Of a DNA stretch of 64,000 bases, positions 43,731 to 52,987 are shown in pieces. The translations under genes and the position numbers were made by a program. This DNA is from Acidobacteriota bacterium (lineage in GTDB: Bacteria; Acidobacteriota; Terriglobia; Bryobacterales; Bryobacteraceae). Numbering within the stretch: the first letter of the stretch is position 1; each line of letters opens with the position of its first letter. The DNA is taken from positions 340,625 to 404,624 of the forward strand of contig JACTMJ010000006.1 of assembly GCA_014584705.1 (NCBI GenBank). Reading direction: 5' to 3'. The notes under the pieces are model-generated. The model saw nothing but the letters and a program-made list of their open reading frames with translations. It was not told the origin of the DNA and made no database searches.

Positions 43731-46162
43731 ATCAATGGAGCCAGGATCTGCTGGAATTCGATGAGATGAAGGCCATCGTGGGCCGCTATGTGTATTCTGC
43801 TCCCGCGCGACGGGCGTTGGAGGCGCTTGCTCCCTCGACGGATCTCGGCGCGCTCCATGAAGCTTTCGCGGACTTGCAGGAGGCCATCGCGTATCAAGCT
43901 CAGGCGGTAGGCGGCACCGAGGCCAGCGGCGGAACGCTGTTGCGGCTGAAGTTTTCGACTCTGCCGGACCCCACCAGCGCGGTGGCGAAACTGCGCATTG
44001 AAGGCGCCAACCTGGACGAGCGAGAGATCCTCTCCGTGGAGCGCTTTCTGGAGCGAGCGCAGGCATTCCGCGCCCAGTTGCTCGAAGCGTCGCGCCGCTT
44101 TCCGCGTCTCGCCGCGCGTGTGCAAAGCCTTGCGGATTTCCGGCCGCTGCTGCGCAAGATTGAAGGCAAGATCCTCCCGGACGGAACCGTCTCGGACGAC
44201 GCCAGCCCCTTCCTGCGGCGGGTCCGCAGGGATATCGAGAAGCTGCGCAGAGAATTGCAGGCCACGCTTGAACGCTTCCTTCGCAAGTATCGCGAGGAGG
44301 GCGTGCTGCAGGAAGACTTCATCACACTCCGCAATGACCGGTACGTCCTGCCGATTGTCTCCGGCCAGAAAGGCCGCGTTGACGGAGTGGTCCATGGCGC
44401 AAGCAACAGCGGCCAGACGCTGTTCCTCGAACCGCTCGAAGCGCTGGGGATGAACAACGATCTCGTCCGCTTGCAGAATGACGAGCTGGAGGAGATCCGG
44501 AGGGTGCTGGCCGAGATCACGGCGACGCTGCGGGAGATGCAGCCGCGGATCCGGGACGCCGCGGATGTCGTGACGCAACTCGAAGTTCTGTTCGGCAAGG
44601 CGGACTATGCCGAGGCGTTCGACTGCGTGACGCCCAGCCTCAGCGATGCTCGGCCACGTCGTCTGACGCTCGAAAAGGCGCGGCATCCGATTCTATTGGA
44701 CGTACTGCGCAAGCAACGCAAAGAGGTGGTTCCCGTATCGCTTGAGCTGCACGAAGAGCAGCGCACGTTGCTGATCAGCGGACCAAACACCGGCGGCAAG
44801 ACGGTGGCGCTGAAGACCGTCGGCCTGCTCTCGCTGATGGCGCAATCGGGCCTGCCCGTGCCCTGCCGCTCCGCCAGCTTCCCGGTGTTTGAGAGTGTGC
44901 TGGCGGACATCGGCGACAACCAATCCATCCTCGAAAGCCTCAGCACCTTCTCTTCGCATGTGCTGCGGCTGAACGCGATGCTGGCGGAAGCGACAGCGGA
45001 TTCTCTGATCATTCTCGACGAAATCGGCCGCGCGACTGATCCGGAGGAGGGCGGAGCGCTGGGCGTGGCGGTTACCGACCATTTCCGCGAGTGCGGCGCG
45101 TTTACGCTGGTCTCGACGCACCTGCTGCCGATGAAAGTTTACGGCGCGAATTCGCCGCACGTGCTGAACGGCTCAATGGGCTTCGACGAGGCAACGCTTG
45201 AGCCCACTTACCAATTGCGGCTGGGCGCGCCAGGCAAATCCGCCGGGCTCGATATCGCCAAGCGGCTGGGCGTGCCGGAAGCCATCCTGCGGAAAGCGCG
45301 GGAGACCATGACGCGCAAGGAAGAGGACCTCGGGCGACTGATCACAACGCTGAACGAGCGGCTTGAAGGCGTGGCGGGGCAGGAATCGGAAGCGCGCGGG
45401 AGGCTGGCGGAACTGCAGCGGCGCGAAGACCAGCTTGCCGCCGTGTGGAAGCGCACGGAGGCGGAGAAGATCCGGGAACTCGAAGCGCGCTACGAAGCGG
45501 TGCTCGCCCGCTTCGATAAGGAAAGCCGTCAATTGCTGGACAGGATGGCGGAGGGCGCGGAATCCAAGCGCTCCCTGCACAATGCGCAGGTGAACCTTTC
45601 ACGGGCGAAGCGCGAGGTGCGCGAAGACCTGGATCGCGCGATGACGCAGGGAAAGGACGGCAAGCAAGCCGCCCCTTCAATGGTTGATGACGTTGCACTA
45701 GAACCAGGGATGCGGTTGCGATTGCGCGACATTCGGGAACCAGCCGTGCTGTTGCGCGTGATGGACGGGGATGTGATCGAGGTGGAGATCGGCTTCATGA
45801 AGCTGCAATTGCCGCGCGCCGACATCAAGGAGGTACTGGGGAAGGCGCAGCCCACCGGGCGCGTCACTCTGCCGAAGAACGTGAGCTTCACCGCCGGACC
45901 CAGTTCGCATATTCTGCAGCGTGAGGTAAACGTCATCGGGAAGACGGAGGAGGACGCTCTCGAAGAAACCGAGCGTTTCCTTGACCAGGCCATGCTCGCG
46001 CAGGTACGCCTTGTGCGCATCGTGCATGGGCACGGCAAGGGCATTCTGCGGAGGGCCGTGCAGAAGATGCTCAGCCACCATCCCAACGTGGCAAAGTTCT
46101 ACCCGGCGAGTTCGGCGGAGGGGGGAACCGGGGCCACGATCGCGGAGTTGCGGGAAGACTGA
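43727..46162 (+). CDS. mutS2: Endonuclease MutS2
   Basis: MutS-family ATPase with a C-terminal Smr nuclease domain, 811 aa, thought to resolve recombination intermediates or collided ribosomes. GTG 43727 with AAGGAG at 43711-43716. Core domain (about 1-300), ATPase domain with Walker A ISGPNTGGKTVALKTVG and the box DEIGRATDPEEGGAL, a long coiled-coil insert (about 515-640), and the Smr domain (about 735-805) with VNVIGKTEEDALEET and VRIVHGHGKGILR. No mutS1/mutL beside it. Confidence 0.95.
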   Translation: MNQWSQDLLEFDEMKAIVGRYVYSAPARRALEALAPSTDLGALHEAFADLQEAIAYQAQAVGGTEASGGTLLRLKFSTLPDPTSAVAKLRIEGANLDEREILSVERFLERAQAFRAQLLEASRRFPRLAARVQSLADFRPLLRKIEGKILPDGTVSDDASPFLRRVRRDIEKLRRELQATLERFLRKYREEGVLQEDFITLRNDRYVLPIVSGQKGRVDGVVHGASNSGQTLFLEPLEALGMNNDLVRLQNDELEEIRRVLAEITATLREMQPRIRDAADVVTQLEVLFGKADYAEAFDCVTPSLSDARPRRLTLEKARHPILLDVLRKQRKEVVPVSLELHEEQRTLLISGPNTGGKTVALKTVGLLSLMAQSGLPVPCRSASFPVFESVLADIGDNQSILESLSTFSSHVLRLNAMLAEATADSLIILDEIGRATDPEEGGALGVAVTDHFRECGAFTLVSTHLLPMKVYGANSPHVLNGSMGFDEATLEPTYQLRLGAPGKSAGLDIAKRLGVPEAILRKARETMTRKEEDLGRLITTLNERLEGVAGQESEARGRLAELQRREDQLAAVWKRTEAEKIRELEARYEAVLARFDKESRQLLDRMAEGAESKRSLHNAQVNLSRAKREVREDLDRAMTQGKDGKQAAPSMVDDVALEPGMRLRLRDIREPAVLLRVMDGDVIEVEIGFMKLQLPRADIKEVLGKAQPTGRVTLPKNVSFTAGPSSHILQREVNVIGKTEEDALEETERFLDQAMLAQVRLVRIVHGHGKGILRRAVQKMLSHHPNVAKFYPASSAEGGTGATIAELRED

Positions 46163-46291
46163 CACTCAACCGGAAACCCGACGGGCGCTCGCAGGTTCAG
46201 CGAGAGACGCCTCGCACAACTGCTCCATATTGGTGGCCAATTTCGCAGCCGGGCGCGATATTCTGGAGCAGGTCCCGAAGGAGGGCCTGCT

Positions 46292-46801
46292 ATGCGAATC
46301 ATTGTTGGTCTGTTGCTCTTGTCCGGGCTCTCGCTGGCCCAGGCACCCGATGTGAAGACGGTGAGCGGTTCCACCGCCGCGCTTTATCAGATGGCGATTG
46401 GCAACGTCATCAAGGCGGCCGAGGCAATGCCGGAAGCCAACTACGGCTTCAAGCCAGTGGATACGGTGAGGAGCTTCGGTGAAATTGCGGGGCATGTGGC
46501 TAACGCCCAGTTCACCTTCTGCGGCGCCGCGAAAGGCGAGCAGAAGGCGGCTCCCGGCGCGGATAAAATGAAGAGCAAGGCTGAGATCGTCGCGGCGCTC
46601 AAGAGCGCGAAGAGTTACTGCGACACGGCATACGGCATGTTGACCGACGCCAATGCCGGGGATGCGGTAAAGTTCATGCGCGGCGAGCGAGCGCGAATCG
46701 GCGTGCTCGAATTCAACACCGTTCACACGTATGAACACTACGGCAATCTCGTCACCTACATGAGGATCAAGGGCCTAGTGCCGCCCTCCAGCCAGCGCTG
46801 A
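46292..46801 (+). CDS. Exported DinB-family protein
   Basis: A DinB four-helix protein of 169 aa with a signal peptide (1-16, IIVGLLLLSGLSLA), so the mature protein lies in the periplasm. Family His residues are in FGEIAGHVANAQ and TVHTYEHYGNLVTY. GAAGGAGG just before ATG 46292 is a strong ribosome site. Two Cys (FTFCG, KSYCDTAYG) could form a disulfide. Function unknown. Confidence 0.8.
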   Translation: MRIIVGLLLLSGLSLAQAPDVKTVSGSTAALYQMAIGNVIKAAEAMPEANYGFKPVDTVRSFGEIAGHVANAQFTFCGAAKGEQKAAPGADKMKSKAEIVAALKSAKSYCDTAYGMLTDANAGDAVKFMRGERARIGVLEFNTVHTYEHYGNLVTYMRIKGLVPPSSQR

Positions 46802-46861
46802 GCCTTCACGCGTGAGCGCACGAAATCCAACGTAAGCAGGAGTGGGGCCGCGAGGCCCCGC

Positions 46862-48016
46862 TCATGCTTTCACGGGCAGCGGGCGCGTGAGTAAACCGGT
46901 GAGGAGCGCAGCGCGATCCGGCATGCGACCCACCAGGAGATGTTCATGCGCGGCGTGCGCGCCGTCGCCCACCGCCCCGATTCCGTCGAGCACGGGCACA
47001 CCCAAAGCCGCAACGAAATTGCCGTCGGAAGCGCCGCCCGTACTCGCCTCCCGCAGGTCCACTCCCAGTTCCGCGGCGATGGCGCATGCGTGCTGGAAAT
47101 ACCGCTTGACGCCAGCGGAACGTTCGAGAGCGGGACGGTTGAGGTTGGCCTCCACGGTGATTGCACAGCGTTTGTCGATTGGCTTGAGCGCGCGCAATTT
47201 CCTGACGACCGCTTCGCCGTCGCGCGTCTTCCAGAAGCGAAGATCGCCCCGCAACTCGGCTTCGGCAGCCACCACGTTGGACTTCGTGCCCCCTTGCAAC
47301 ACACCGGGGTTCACGGTCACTCCTTTCGCGAGTTGCGTGAATCCGGCGATGGTCTGCACCTGGCGAGCCATCTCCAGAATGGCACTGGCGCCTGCTTCAA
47401 AATCGATTCCCGAGTGCGCCGGACGGCCCTGCACGTGCACGCGATAAAGCCCCGTTCCCTTGCGGGCGGTCTTCAGCATTCCTTCCGCACCCATCGCGGG
47501 TTCGAGCACCAGCGCCAGGTCTGCGTCACGGGCGGTCTCTTCCGTGAGGGGCCTTGAACTGAGGCTGCCCACTTCTTCATCCGCCACCAGGAGCAGCGTA
47601 ACCTGGGCGGCCGGCCTCAGACCCAATTCGCGGATTGCCTCCATCGCCATCAGGAAGAAGGAGATGCCGCCCTTCATATCGAAGACGCCAGGCCCGTACA
47701 ATCGCCCCGCTTCCTCGCGGAAAGGCATGGTCTTGAGCGTGCCAACGGGCCAAACGGTATCGAGGTGGCCGATGGCAAGCACGCGGCGGTCGGCAGGCGC
47801 GCGCTTGAGTTTGAACTCACAGCGAAGGTGCTTGCCGAAGGGTTTTCCGGGAAAGAACTCGACGCGAGCGTGAGGAGCGACCCGCTCCGCCACCCACTCG
47901 GCCATGCGCGTAACCGCGGCGGCATCGTCACTGGGAGATTCGATCTCCACCATCTCGCGCAGCAACCGCTTCCACGATTCCTCGCGGGATCGCAGGAAAG
48001 AAAGGATTTCCGTCAT
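46862..48016 (-). CDS. M20-family metallopeptidase (carboxypeptidase G2-like)
   Basis: Di-zinc amidohydrolase or carboxypeptidase of 384 aa. Zinc-site motifs: GHLDTVWPVG (about 83-92), GPGVFDMKGG, the catalytic Glu in VADEEVGSLSSR, LEPAMG, and the last His in GDGAHAAHEH. A dimerisation insert (about 180-290) lies in the middle, with RPAHSGIDFEAG. No signal peptide, so cytoplasmic. Divergent from fabZ with only 26 bases between start codons. Confidence 0.88.
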   Translation of the reverse strand: MTEILSFLRSREESWKRLLREMVEIESPSDDAAAVTRMAEWVAERVAPHARVEFFPGKPFGKHLRCEFKLKRAPADRRVLAIGHLDTVWPVGTLKTMPFREEAGRLYGPGVFDMKGGISFFLMAMEAIRELGLRPAAQVTLLLVADEEVGSLSSRPLTEETARDADLALVLEPAMGAEGMLKTARKGTGLYRVHVQGRPAHSGIDFEAGASAILEMARQVQTIAGFTQLAKGVTVNPGVLQGGTKSNVVAAEAELRGDLRFWKTRDGEAVVRKLRALKPIDKRCAITVEANLNRPALERSAGVKRYFQHACAIAAELGVDLREASTGGASDGNFVAALGVPVLDGIGAVGDGAHAAHEHLLVGRMPDRAALLTGLLTRPLPVKA

Positions 48017-48020
48017 CGGT

Positions 48021-48029
48021 TGCTATAAT
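48021..48029 (+). promoter_or_regulatory. Candidate extended -10 promoter of fabZ
   Basis: TGCTATAAT is a perfect extended -10 (TG-n-TATAAT). No -35 is needed for this class. The expected start of transcription would fall about 48036, only some seven bases before the fabZ ATG at 48043, giving an almost leaderless mRNA. The match could be chance, since it lies in a 26-base gap. Confidence 0.38.
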
Positions 48030-48042
48030 ACCGGAGTTGCCC

Positions 48043-48498
48043 ATGCCCACTCTCGATAACAACGAAATCCGCAAAATCCTGCCCCACCGCTACCCCTTCC
48101 TGCTGGTGGATAAGGTGCTCGACTATGACGATACGCGGATCGTCGGCCTGAAGAACGTAACGGTAAATGAGCCGCAATTCATGGGCCATTTTCCGGAGAT
48201 CCCGGTGATGCCGGGCGTGCTGATTACCGAAGCCATGGCGCAGGTGGCGGGCGTTCTGGTGCTGATGACGATCCCGGACCGCGAGCAGAAACTGGTGCTA
48301 TTGGCCTCCATCGAAGAAGCCAAGTTCCGCAAGCCCGTGGTGCCGGGTGACCAGTTGATCATTGAGATGACGGTGGTGAAACGAAAGACCTTCGTGGCGA
48401 AGATGAAGGGCACCGCATCCGTGGATGGCGTCGTGGTGGCGGAAGCCACGGTGATGTGTTCGCTGCAGGACAAGGCGGCCCGGCAGCCGGACGCTTAG
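48043..48498 (+). CDS. fabZ: 3-hydroxyacyl-ACP dehydratase FabZ
   Basis: Dehydrates 3-hydroxyacyl-ACP in fatty acid synthesis and sets the acyl balance with lipid A synthesis. It has 151 aa from ATG 48043 (GGAG at 48033-48036); TTG 48037 is an alternative. Hot-dog fold motifs: LPHRYPFLLVDKVLDYD with the catalytic His, FMGHFPEIPVMPGVLITEAMAQ with the catalytic Glu and the active-site loop. lpxA follows after 10 bases. Confidence 0.96.
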   Translation: MPTLDNNEIRKILPHRYPFLLVDKVLDYDDTRIVGLKNVTVNEPQFMGHFPEIPVMPGVLITEAMAQVAGVLVLMTIPDREQKLVLLASIEEAKFRKPVVPGDQLIIEMTVVKRKTFVAKMKGTASVDGVVVAEATVMCSLQDKAARQPDA

Positions 48499-48508
48499 GG
48501 AGGGCCTC

Positions 48509-49285
48509 ATGCCCATACATCCCACCGCGCTTGTTGATGCCAGCGCCCGCATTGCGGAATCCGCGGATATTGGCCCGTACTGCGTGATCGGCGCCGACGT
48601 GGAGATTGGCGCGGGCACGCGGCTGATGGCGAATATCTTCATCGAAGGCCCCACCTGGATCGCGGAAGACAACATCTTCTTTCCCTATTCCACCGTCGGC
48701 GTCGCCTCTCAGGATCTGAAGTACAAGGGAGAGCGCGCGGAAACCCGGATCGGCTCACGCAACCGCATCCGGGAGTTCGTCACCATCCACCGCGGCACCG
48801 AGGGTGGCGGAGCGCTTACGCGGATCGGCGACGACAACCTGCTCATGGCTTATACTCATGTGGCGCATGACGTTCAGTTGAGCAGCCATTGCGTCCTGGC
48901 CAATGGCGTCACGCTGGCCGGGCACGTGACCATCGGGGACCATGCCGTGATTGGCGCGTTCAGCGGAATTCACCAATTCTGCCGCGTCGGCAGACACTCC
49001 ATGATCGGCGGCTACAGCGTGGTGACACAGGACGTGCTTCCCTTCTCCACCACCGTGAGCGAGCGCGTGATCAAGATCTTCGGTGCGAACCGCAACGGCC
49101 TGGAGCGCCGGGGCTTCTCTCCGGAAACGATCGAGCCGTTGCAGAATCTTTTCCGGATCCTCACCAGAGCCAACCTCAACACCTCGCAGGCGATCGAACG
49201 TATCCGGGAGCAGGTGCCGCTGACGGCGGAAGTGGAAGAAGTACTCGCGTTCATCGCGGAATCGCAGCGCGGGATCGTGAAATGA
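48509..49285 (+). CDS. lpxA: UDP-N-acetylglucosamine acyltransferase LpxA
   Basis: First enzyme of lipid A synthesis: transfers a 3-hydroxyacyl chain from ACP to UDP-GlcNAc, in the cytoplasm. It has 258 aa. Hexapeptide repeats form the left-handed beta-helix (about 1-190): IHPTALVDASARIAESADIG, LMANIFIEGPTWI, and the active-site His region LLMAYTHVAHDVQLSSHCVL. C-terminal helices (190-258) include NRNGLERRGFSPETI. GGGAGG ribosome site before ATG. lpxD is not in the window. Confidence 0.95.
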   Translation: MPIHPTALVDASARIAESADIGPYCVIGADVEIGAGTRLMANIFIEGPTWIAEDNIFFPYSTVGVASQDLKYKGERAETRIGSRNRIREFVTIHRGTEGGGALTRIGDDNLLMAYTHVAHDVQLSSHCVLANGVTLAGHVTIGDHAVIGAFSGIHQFCRVGRHSMIGGYSVVTQDVLPFSTTVSERVIKIFGANRNGLERRGFSPETIEPLQNLFRILTRANLNTSQAIERIREQVPLTAEVEEVLAFIAESQRGIVK

Positions 49286-49361
49286 CACGCGCTTTCCCGG
49301 AGAACGCGGCACGCCCGATTTTCGGAATTCCGGGAAGCTTCTTCGTATAATCGCTCTTGAG

Positions 49362-51062
49362 ATGCTGGTCGAGCTGCAGGTGGAAAATTTCGCGGTGGCG
49401 GAGAAGTTGCGGCTGCGTTTTCACGCGGGGCTCAATCTGCTCACCGGCGAAACCGGCAGCGGAAAATCGATACTGGTAGACGCGCTTGGATTGCTGCTGG
49501 GCGGCCGGGCCGCGACGGAGATGGTGCGGGCGGGAGCGGATCGTGCACGCATTTCCGGACTCTTCGACGTTCCTCGTCATCCCCGCCTGCTGGCACTTCT
49601 GGAGGATGCGGGGATCGAGTGGGAGAATGAAGACCTCCCCATCGAGCGCGAGATCGGCGTGAACGGCAAGTCTCGCGCGTTTGTCGCGAGCCGCCCCGCA
49701 ACCGTCACCCTGCTACGTGAGATCGCCCCTTTCCTGGGCGACATCCACGGACAGAACGACCAGCAGCAACTCTTTGACGCCGATGCGCAGTTGAGCCTCC
49801 TCGACGACTACGCGGGGCATCCCGAACTGCTGTCGGAAACCCAGTCCGCCTGGGTACGATTGCTCGAACTGCGGAGGCAACTCGACGAACTTGACCGCAA
49901 TGAGCGCGAGAAGTTGCGGCTTGCCGATTTGTGGCGTATGCAGTCTCGCGAGATCGAGGCCGTCAAACCGTTGCCCGGCGAAGACGAGGAACTGGAACGC
50001 GAAAGCCGCCGCCTGAAGAATGTCACCAAGCTCGCCGAACTGAGCAACGACGCGTACACCCAGCTCTACGATTCCCAGGAGGCCGCCTACGCCCTCGCGC
50101 AGCACGCATTGCGGCGCCTCGAAGACCTCGCGCGCATTGACAGTTCGCTGCAAGCCGCCGTGGAGACTCTGCGGCCCGCGCTAATCGCGATTGAAGAGGT
50201 GAGCTACACGCTTCGGGACTACATCGGGGACCTCGAAGCCAACCCGTCCCGTCTGGACGAAGTGGAAAGCCGCCTGGTCGCGATGGAGAAGCTGAAGCGC
50301 AAGTACGGGGCCACCATCGAGGAGATTCTGGGCTTCCTCGAAGCGACGCAGCAGAAGCTCCACGCGCTCGAGAACGCCGCGGAACACCGCACCCAACTGC
50401 AGAACGAAATCAACACCGCGGAAACGGAATACCGGGAGGCGGCGGAACAACTCACCCAGTCGCGCCGGTTCGCGGCGGCGCGCATGGCGAAGGAAGTCGA
50501 ATCGCAGTTGGCGGATCTGGCCATGAGCCGCGCGGTTTTCGAAGCGGAGCTCCTGCCCGCGCCGGACGGCGTGCGCGGCCAGGACGCAATGCGCTTTCTG
50601 GTGTCCGCAAACCTCGGCGAGGAACCGAAGCCGCTCGACAAGATCGCATCGGGCGGTGAGGTTTCCCGCATCGCCCTGGCGCTGAAAACCTGCCTCTCCA
50701 GCCTCACGGAAGAACGAACCCTCGGAAAGGACGCTGCCGGAGCGCCTCGCACGCTGGTCTTCGACGAAGTGGACGCCGGCATCGGAGGACGCGCGGCCGA
50801 GAGCGTCGGGCGAAAACTGAAGCAGCTCGCGCGGTCGAGCCAGGTGCTCTGCGTCACGCACTTGCCGCAGATCGCCAGCTTTGCCGACCACCACTACTCC
50901 GTGGAAAAGGTGGAAACGGGCGGACGCACGGTATCGAGGATTCAGCAGCTCGATGCAGCCGCGCGCGCGGCCGAAGTGGGACGAATGCTTTCGGGCGAGC
51001 ACCTGACTACGGAAGCCTTACGAAACGCGGAACAGCTCATCCGCATAAATAGTGGAAGCTGA
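49362..51062 (+). CDS. recN: DNA repair protein RecN
   Basis: SMC-like ATPase of recombinational double-strand-break repair, 566 aa. N-terminal Walker A LTGETGSGKSILVDAL (about 27-42), a long coiled coil (about 150-390) with Glu/Leu/Arg heptads, then the signature IASGGEVSRIALALKT and Walker B TLVFDEVDAGIGGRAAESVG near the C-terminus, with THLPQIASFADHHYSVEK. All parts of the family are in place. Confidence 0.95.
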   Translation: MLVELQVENFAVAEKLRLRFHAGLNLLTGETGSGKSILVDALGLLLGGRAATEMVRAGADRARISGLFDVPRHPRLLALLEDAGIEWENEDLPIEREIGVNGKSRAFVASRPATVTLLREIAPFLGDIHGQNDQQQLFDADAQLSLLDDYAGHPELLSETQSAWVRLLELRRQLDELDRNEREKLRLADLWRMQSREIEAVKPLPGEDEELERESRRLKNVTKLAELSNDAYTQLYDSQEAAYALAQHALRRLEDLARIDSSLQAAVETLRPALIAIEEVSYTLRDYIGDLEANPSRLDEVESRLVAMEKLKRKYGATIEEILGFLEATQQKLHALENAAEHRTQLQNEINTAETEYREAAEQLTQSRRFAAARMAKEVESQLADLAMSRAVFEAELLPAPDGVRGQDAMRFLVSANLGEEPKPLDKIASGGEVSRIALALKTCLSSLTEERTLGKDAAGAPRTLVFDEVDAGIGGRAAESVGRKLKQLARSSQVLCVTHLPQIASFADHHYSVEKVETGGRTVSRIQQLDAAARAAEVGRMLSGEHLTTEALRNAEQLIRINSGS

Positions 51063-51104
51063 GCGCGGAATTTCCTTTCCTCACCCGGCAACTTGGTGTC
51101 TAAT

Positions 51105-52004
51105 ATGGCCATGCTCAGGGTGCCAGGGATTGCTCTCCTTTTGGCGTCTCTCTCGATTCCCGTTCTGACGGGCCTGCCTCTCCATGGGGCGCAGGTGGGA
51201 GAGAATCCGTTTACACTGCCGGACTGGGTTTCAGTGGAACCCGATCTCTCCTACGGGACCGCCCCCGAACAGAAGGCGGACGTCTACAGACCGGCGCAAG
51301 CCACGGAGGGGAAGCGCCCCGGCCTGCTGCTGATCCACGGTGGCGGCTGGAAGGCTGGCTCGCGCAAGTCCGTAGTACGCGTCTATGCAATCCCGTTCCT
51401 GCGGGAGGGCTTCGTGGTGGCATCGATTGATTACCGCCTCTCCGGAACGGCCAAGGCACCGGCGGCGGTGAGTGATGCTCTGGAAGCACTGAAATGGTTC
51501 AAGAACGAAGCCAAGCGTTGGAACGTCGATACAGACCGTGTGGTTGTAATGGGCGGCTCGGCCGGCGGGCACCTGGCGTTGATGTCCGCATTCGCGACGA
51601 AGTCGGCGAAACTCGGCCCCACCAGTGACGTTGCGGCCGTGGTGAACGTGTGCGGACCCTCAGACCTCGGGGAACTTTTGAGCGGAGCCCACCGGCAGGA
51701 TGTGGCCGACGAGTGGATCCCCGATGGGCCGCAACGACGGGAGATTGCCCGGGCGGTCTCGCCGATCATCTACGTTCGCAAGGGCCTCCCGCCGGTAAAA
51801 TCGATTCATGGAACGGACGATCCGATTGTGCCCTACGCGCAAACCGTGAGACTCACGCGGGAGTTGCGCGCGAAGGGCGTGGATGCGGAGCTGATTAGCA
51901 TTCCCGAAGGCAAGCACGGCTTCGACGACCGGACCTGGAATGAGGTGATCTACCCGCAGGTCTTCGAGTTCCTCAAGCGGGTTGGCGTACTGCGGAAAAG
52001 CTAG
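51105..52004 (+). CDS. Exported alpha/beta hydrolase
   Basis: Secreted serine hydrolase of 299 aa from ATG 51105 (ATG 51111 is equally possible). Signal peptide about 1-30. Oxyanion-hole motif LLLIHGGGWKAGSR, nucleophile elbow VVMGGSAGGHLAL, Asp in SIHGTDDPIVPY and His in PEGKHGFDD make a full catalytic triad. HGGGW and GGSAGG place it in the hormone-sensitive-lipase/BD-FAE-like group of esterases. Natural substrate unknown. Confidence 0.87.
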   Translation: MAMLRVPGIALLLASLSIPVLTGLPLHGAQVGENPFTLPDWVSVEPDLSYGTAPEQKADVYRPAQATEGKRPGLLLIHGGGWKAGSRKSVVRVYAIPFLREGFVVASIDYRLSGTAKAPAAVSDALEALKWFKNEAKRWNVDTDRVVVMGGSAGGHLALMSAFATKSAKLGPTSDVAAVVNVCGPSDLGELLSGAHRQDVADEWIPDGPQRREIARAVSPIIYVRKGLPPVKSIHGTDDPIVPYAQTVRLTRELRAKGVDAELISIPEGKHGFDDRTWNEVIYPQVFEFLKRVGVLRKS

Positions 52005-52087
52005 CGCCAGAGCTCGGGTGCGGATCTCTTTCGGCAGAGGTTCGCAAGTTTCTGACCCTCCAGCGGGTTCACTGATATCCTCAAGAA

Positions 52088-52969
52088 GTGATTCAAAACG
52101 CCATCGTTCCCGTCGCGGGCCTCGGCACACGATTGCTTCCCGCCACCAAGAGCCAGCCCAAGGAAATGCTTCCCGTCGCGCGCAAGCCCATTGTGCAATA
52201 CGTCGCGGAAGAGCTGGTAAACAACGGGGTGAAGCAGATCCTCTTCGTCACCGGCCGCGGCAAATCTTCCATCGAGAATCATTTCGATCATGACCCCGAG
52301 TTGAGCCGCCTGCTTGAGCAATCCAATAAGCAGGAACTGCTGGACGCGCTCGATTTCAGCGAGCTGAAGGCCAACTACTTCTACACGCGCCAGCCTTTCC
52401 AAAAGGGTCTTGGCGATGCCATTTTGTGCGGCGAATCCTTTGCCGGCCAGGGGCCGTTCGTTGTGGCGCTGGGCGATTCCATCATCGGCTTGAATGGGCA
52501 GGCCAGGCTGATCGCGCAAATGGTGGAACTCTTTGAGACGCATCACGCCAGCGCCGTGGTCGCGGTGGAGGAAGTGCCTCGCGAAGCCGTAAGGAACTAC
52601 GGAATCATCGAACCCGCGAGCATGGATGGGAACGTGATCCGCGTGGCGAACCTGATCGAGAAGCCCGATATCGATGCCGCCCCCAGCAATCTTGCCATCG
52701 CGGCGCGATATGTATTCAGCCCCCTCATCTTTGACCTGATCAAACAGGTGAAGCCCGATAAGCGCGGAGAGATTCAGCTTACGAACGCGATCCAGACCAT
52801 GTGCGAAGAAGGCCGCCGCGTGCTGGCCGTGAAGCTCCCGGAGAATCAGCGCCGCTACGACATCGGCAATTTCCCAAGCTATTTCGAGAGCTTCGTGGAG
52901 TTTGCCCTTGCTGACCCGGAGTACGGCGCGGACTTCCGGGAAACGCTCAAGCGCCTGCTGGCGGAATAA
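52088..52969 (+). CDS. galU: UTP-glucose-1-phosphate uridylyltransferase
   Basis: Makes UDP-glucose for surface glycans, 293 aa from GTG 52088. Signature IVPVAGLGTRLLPATKSQPKEMLPV at the N-terminus (quoted part: GLGTRLLPATKSQPKEML), ILFVTGRGKSSIENHFD, VVALGDSIIG, NYGIIEP and LIEKPDIDAAPSNLAIAARY. Converges with the oxygenase gene of the minus-strand cluster. A link to that cluster's glycosyltransferases is possible but they are on opposite strands. Confidence 0.94.
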   Translation: MIQNAIVPVAGLGTRLLPATKSQPKEMLPVARKPIVQYVAEELVNNGVKQILFVTGRGKSSIENHFDHDPELSRLLEQSNKQELLDALDFSELKANYFYTRQPFQKGLGDAILCGESFAGQGPFVVALGDSIIGLNGQARLIAQMVELFETHHASAVVAVEEVPREAVRNYGIIEPASMDGNVIRVANLIEKPDIDAAPSNLAIAARYVFSPLIFDLIKQVKPDKRGEIQLTNAIQTMCEEGRRVLAVKLPENQRRYDIGNFPSYFESFVEFALADPEYGADFRETLKRLLAE

Positions 52970-52987
52970 CGCTCGGCTTCCGGCTGC

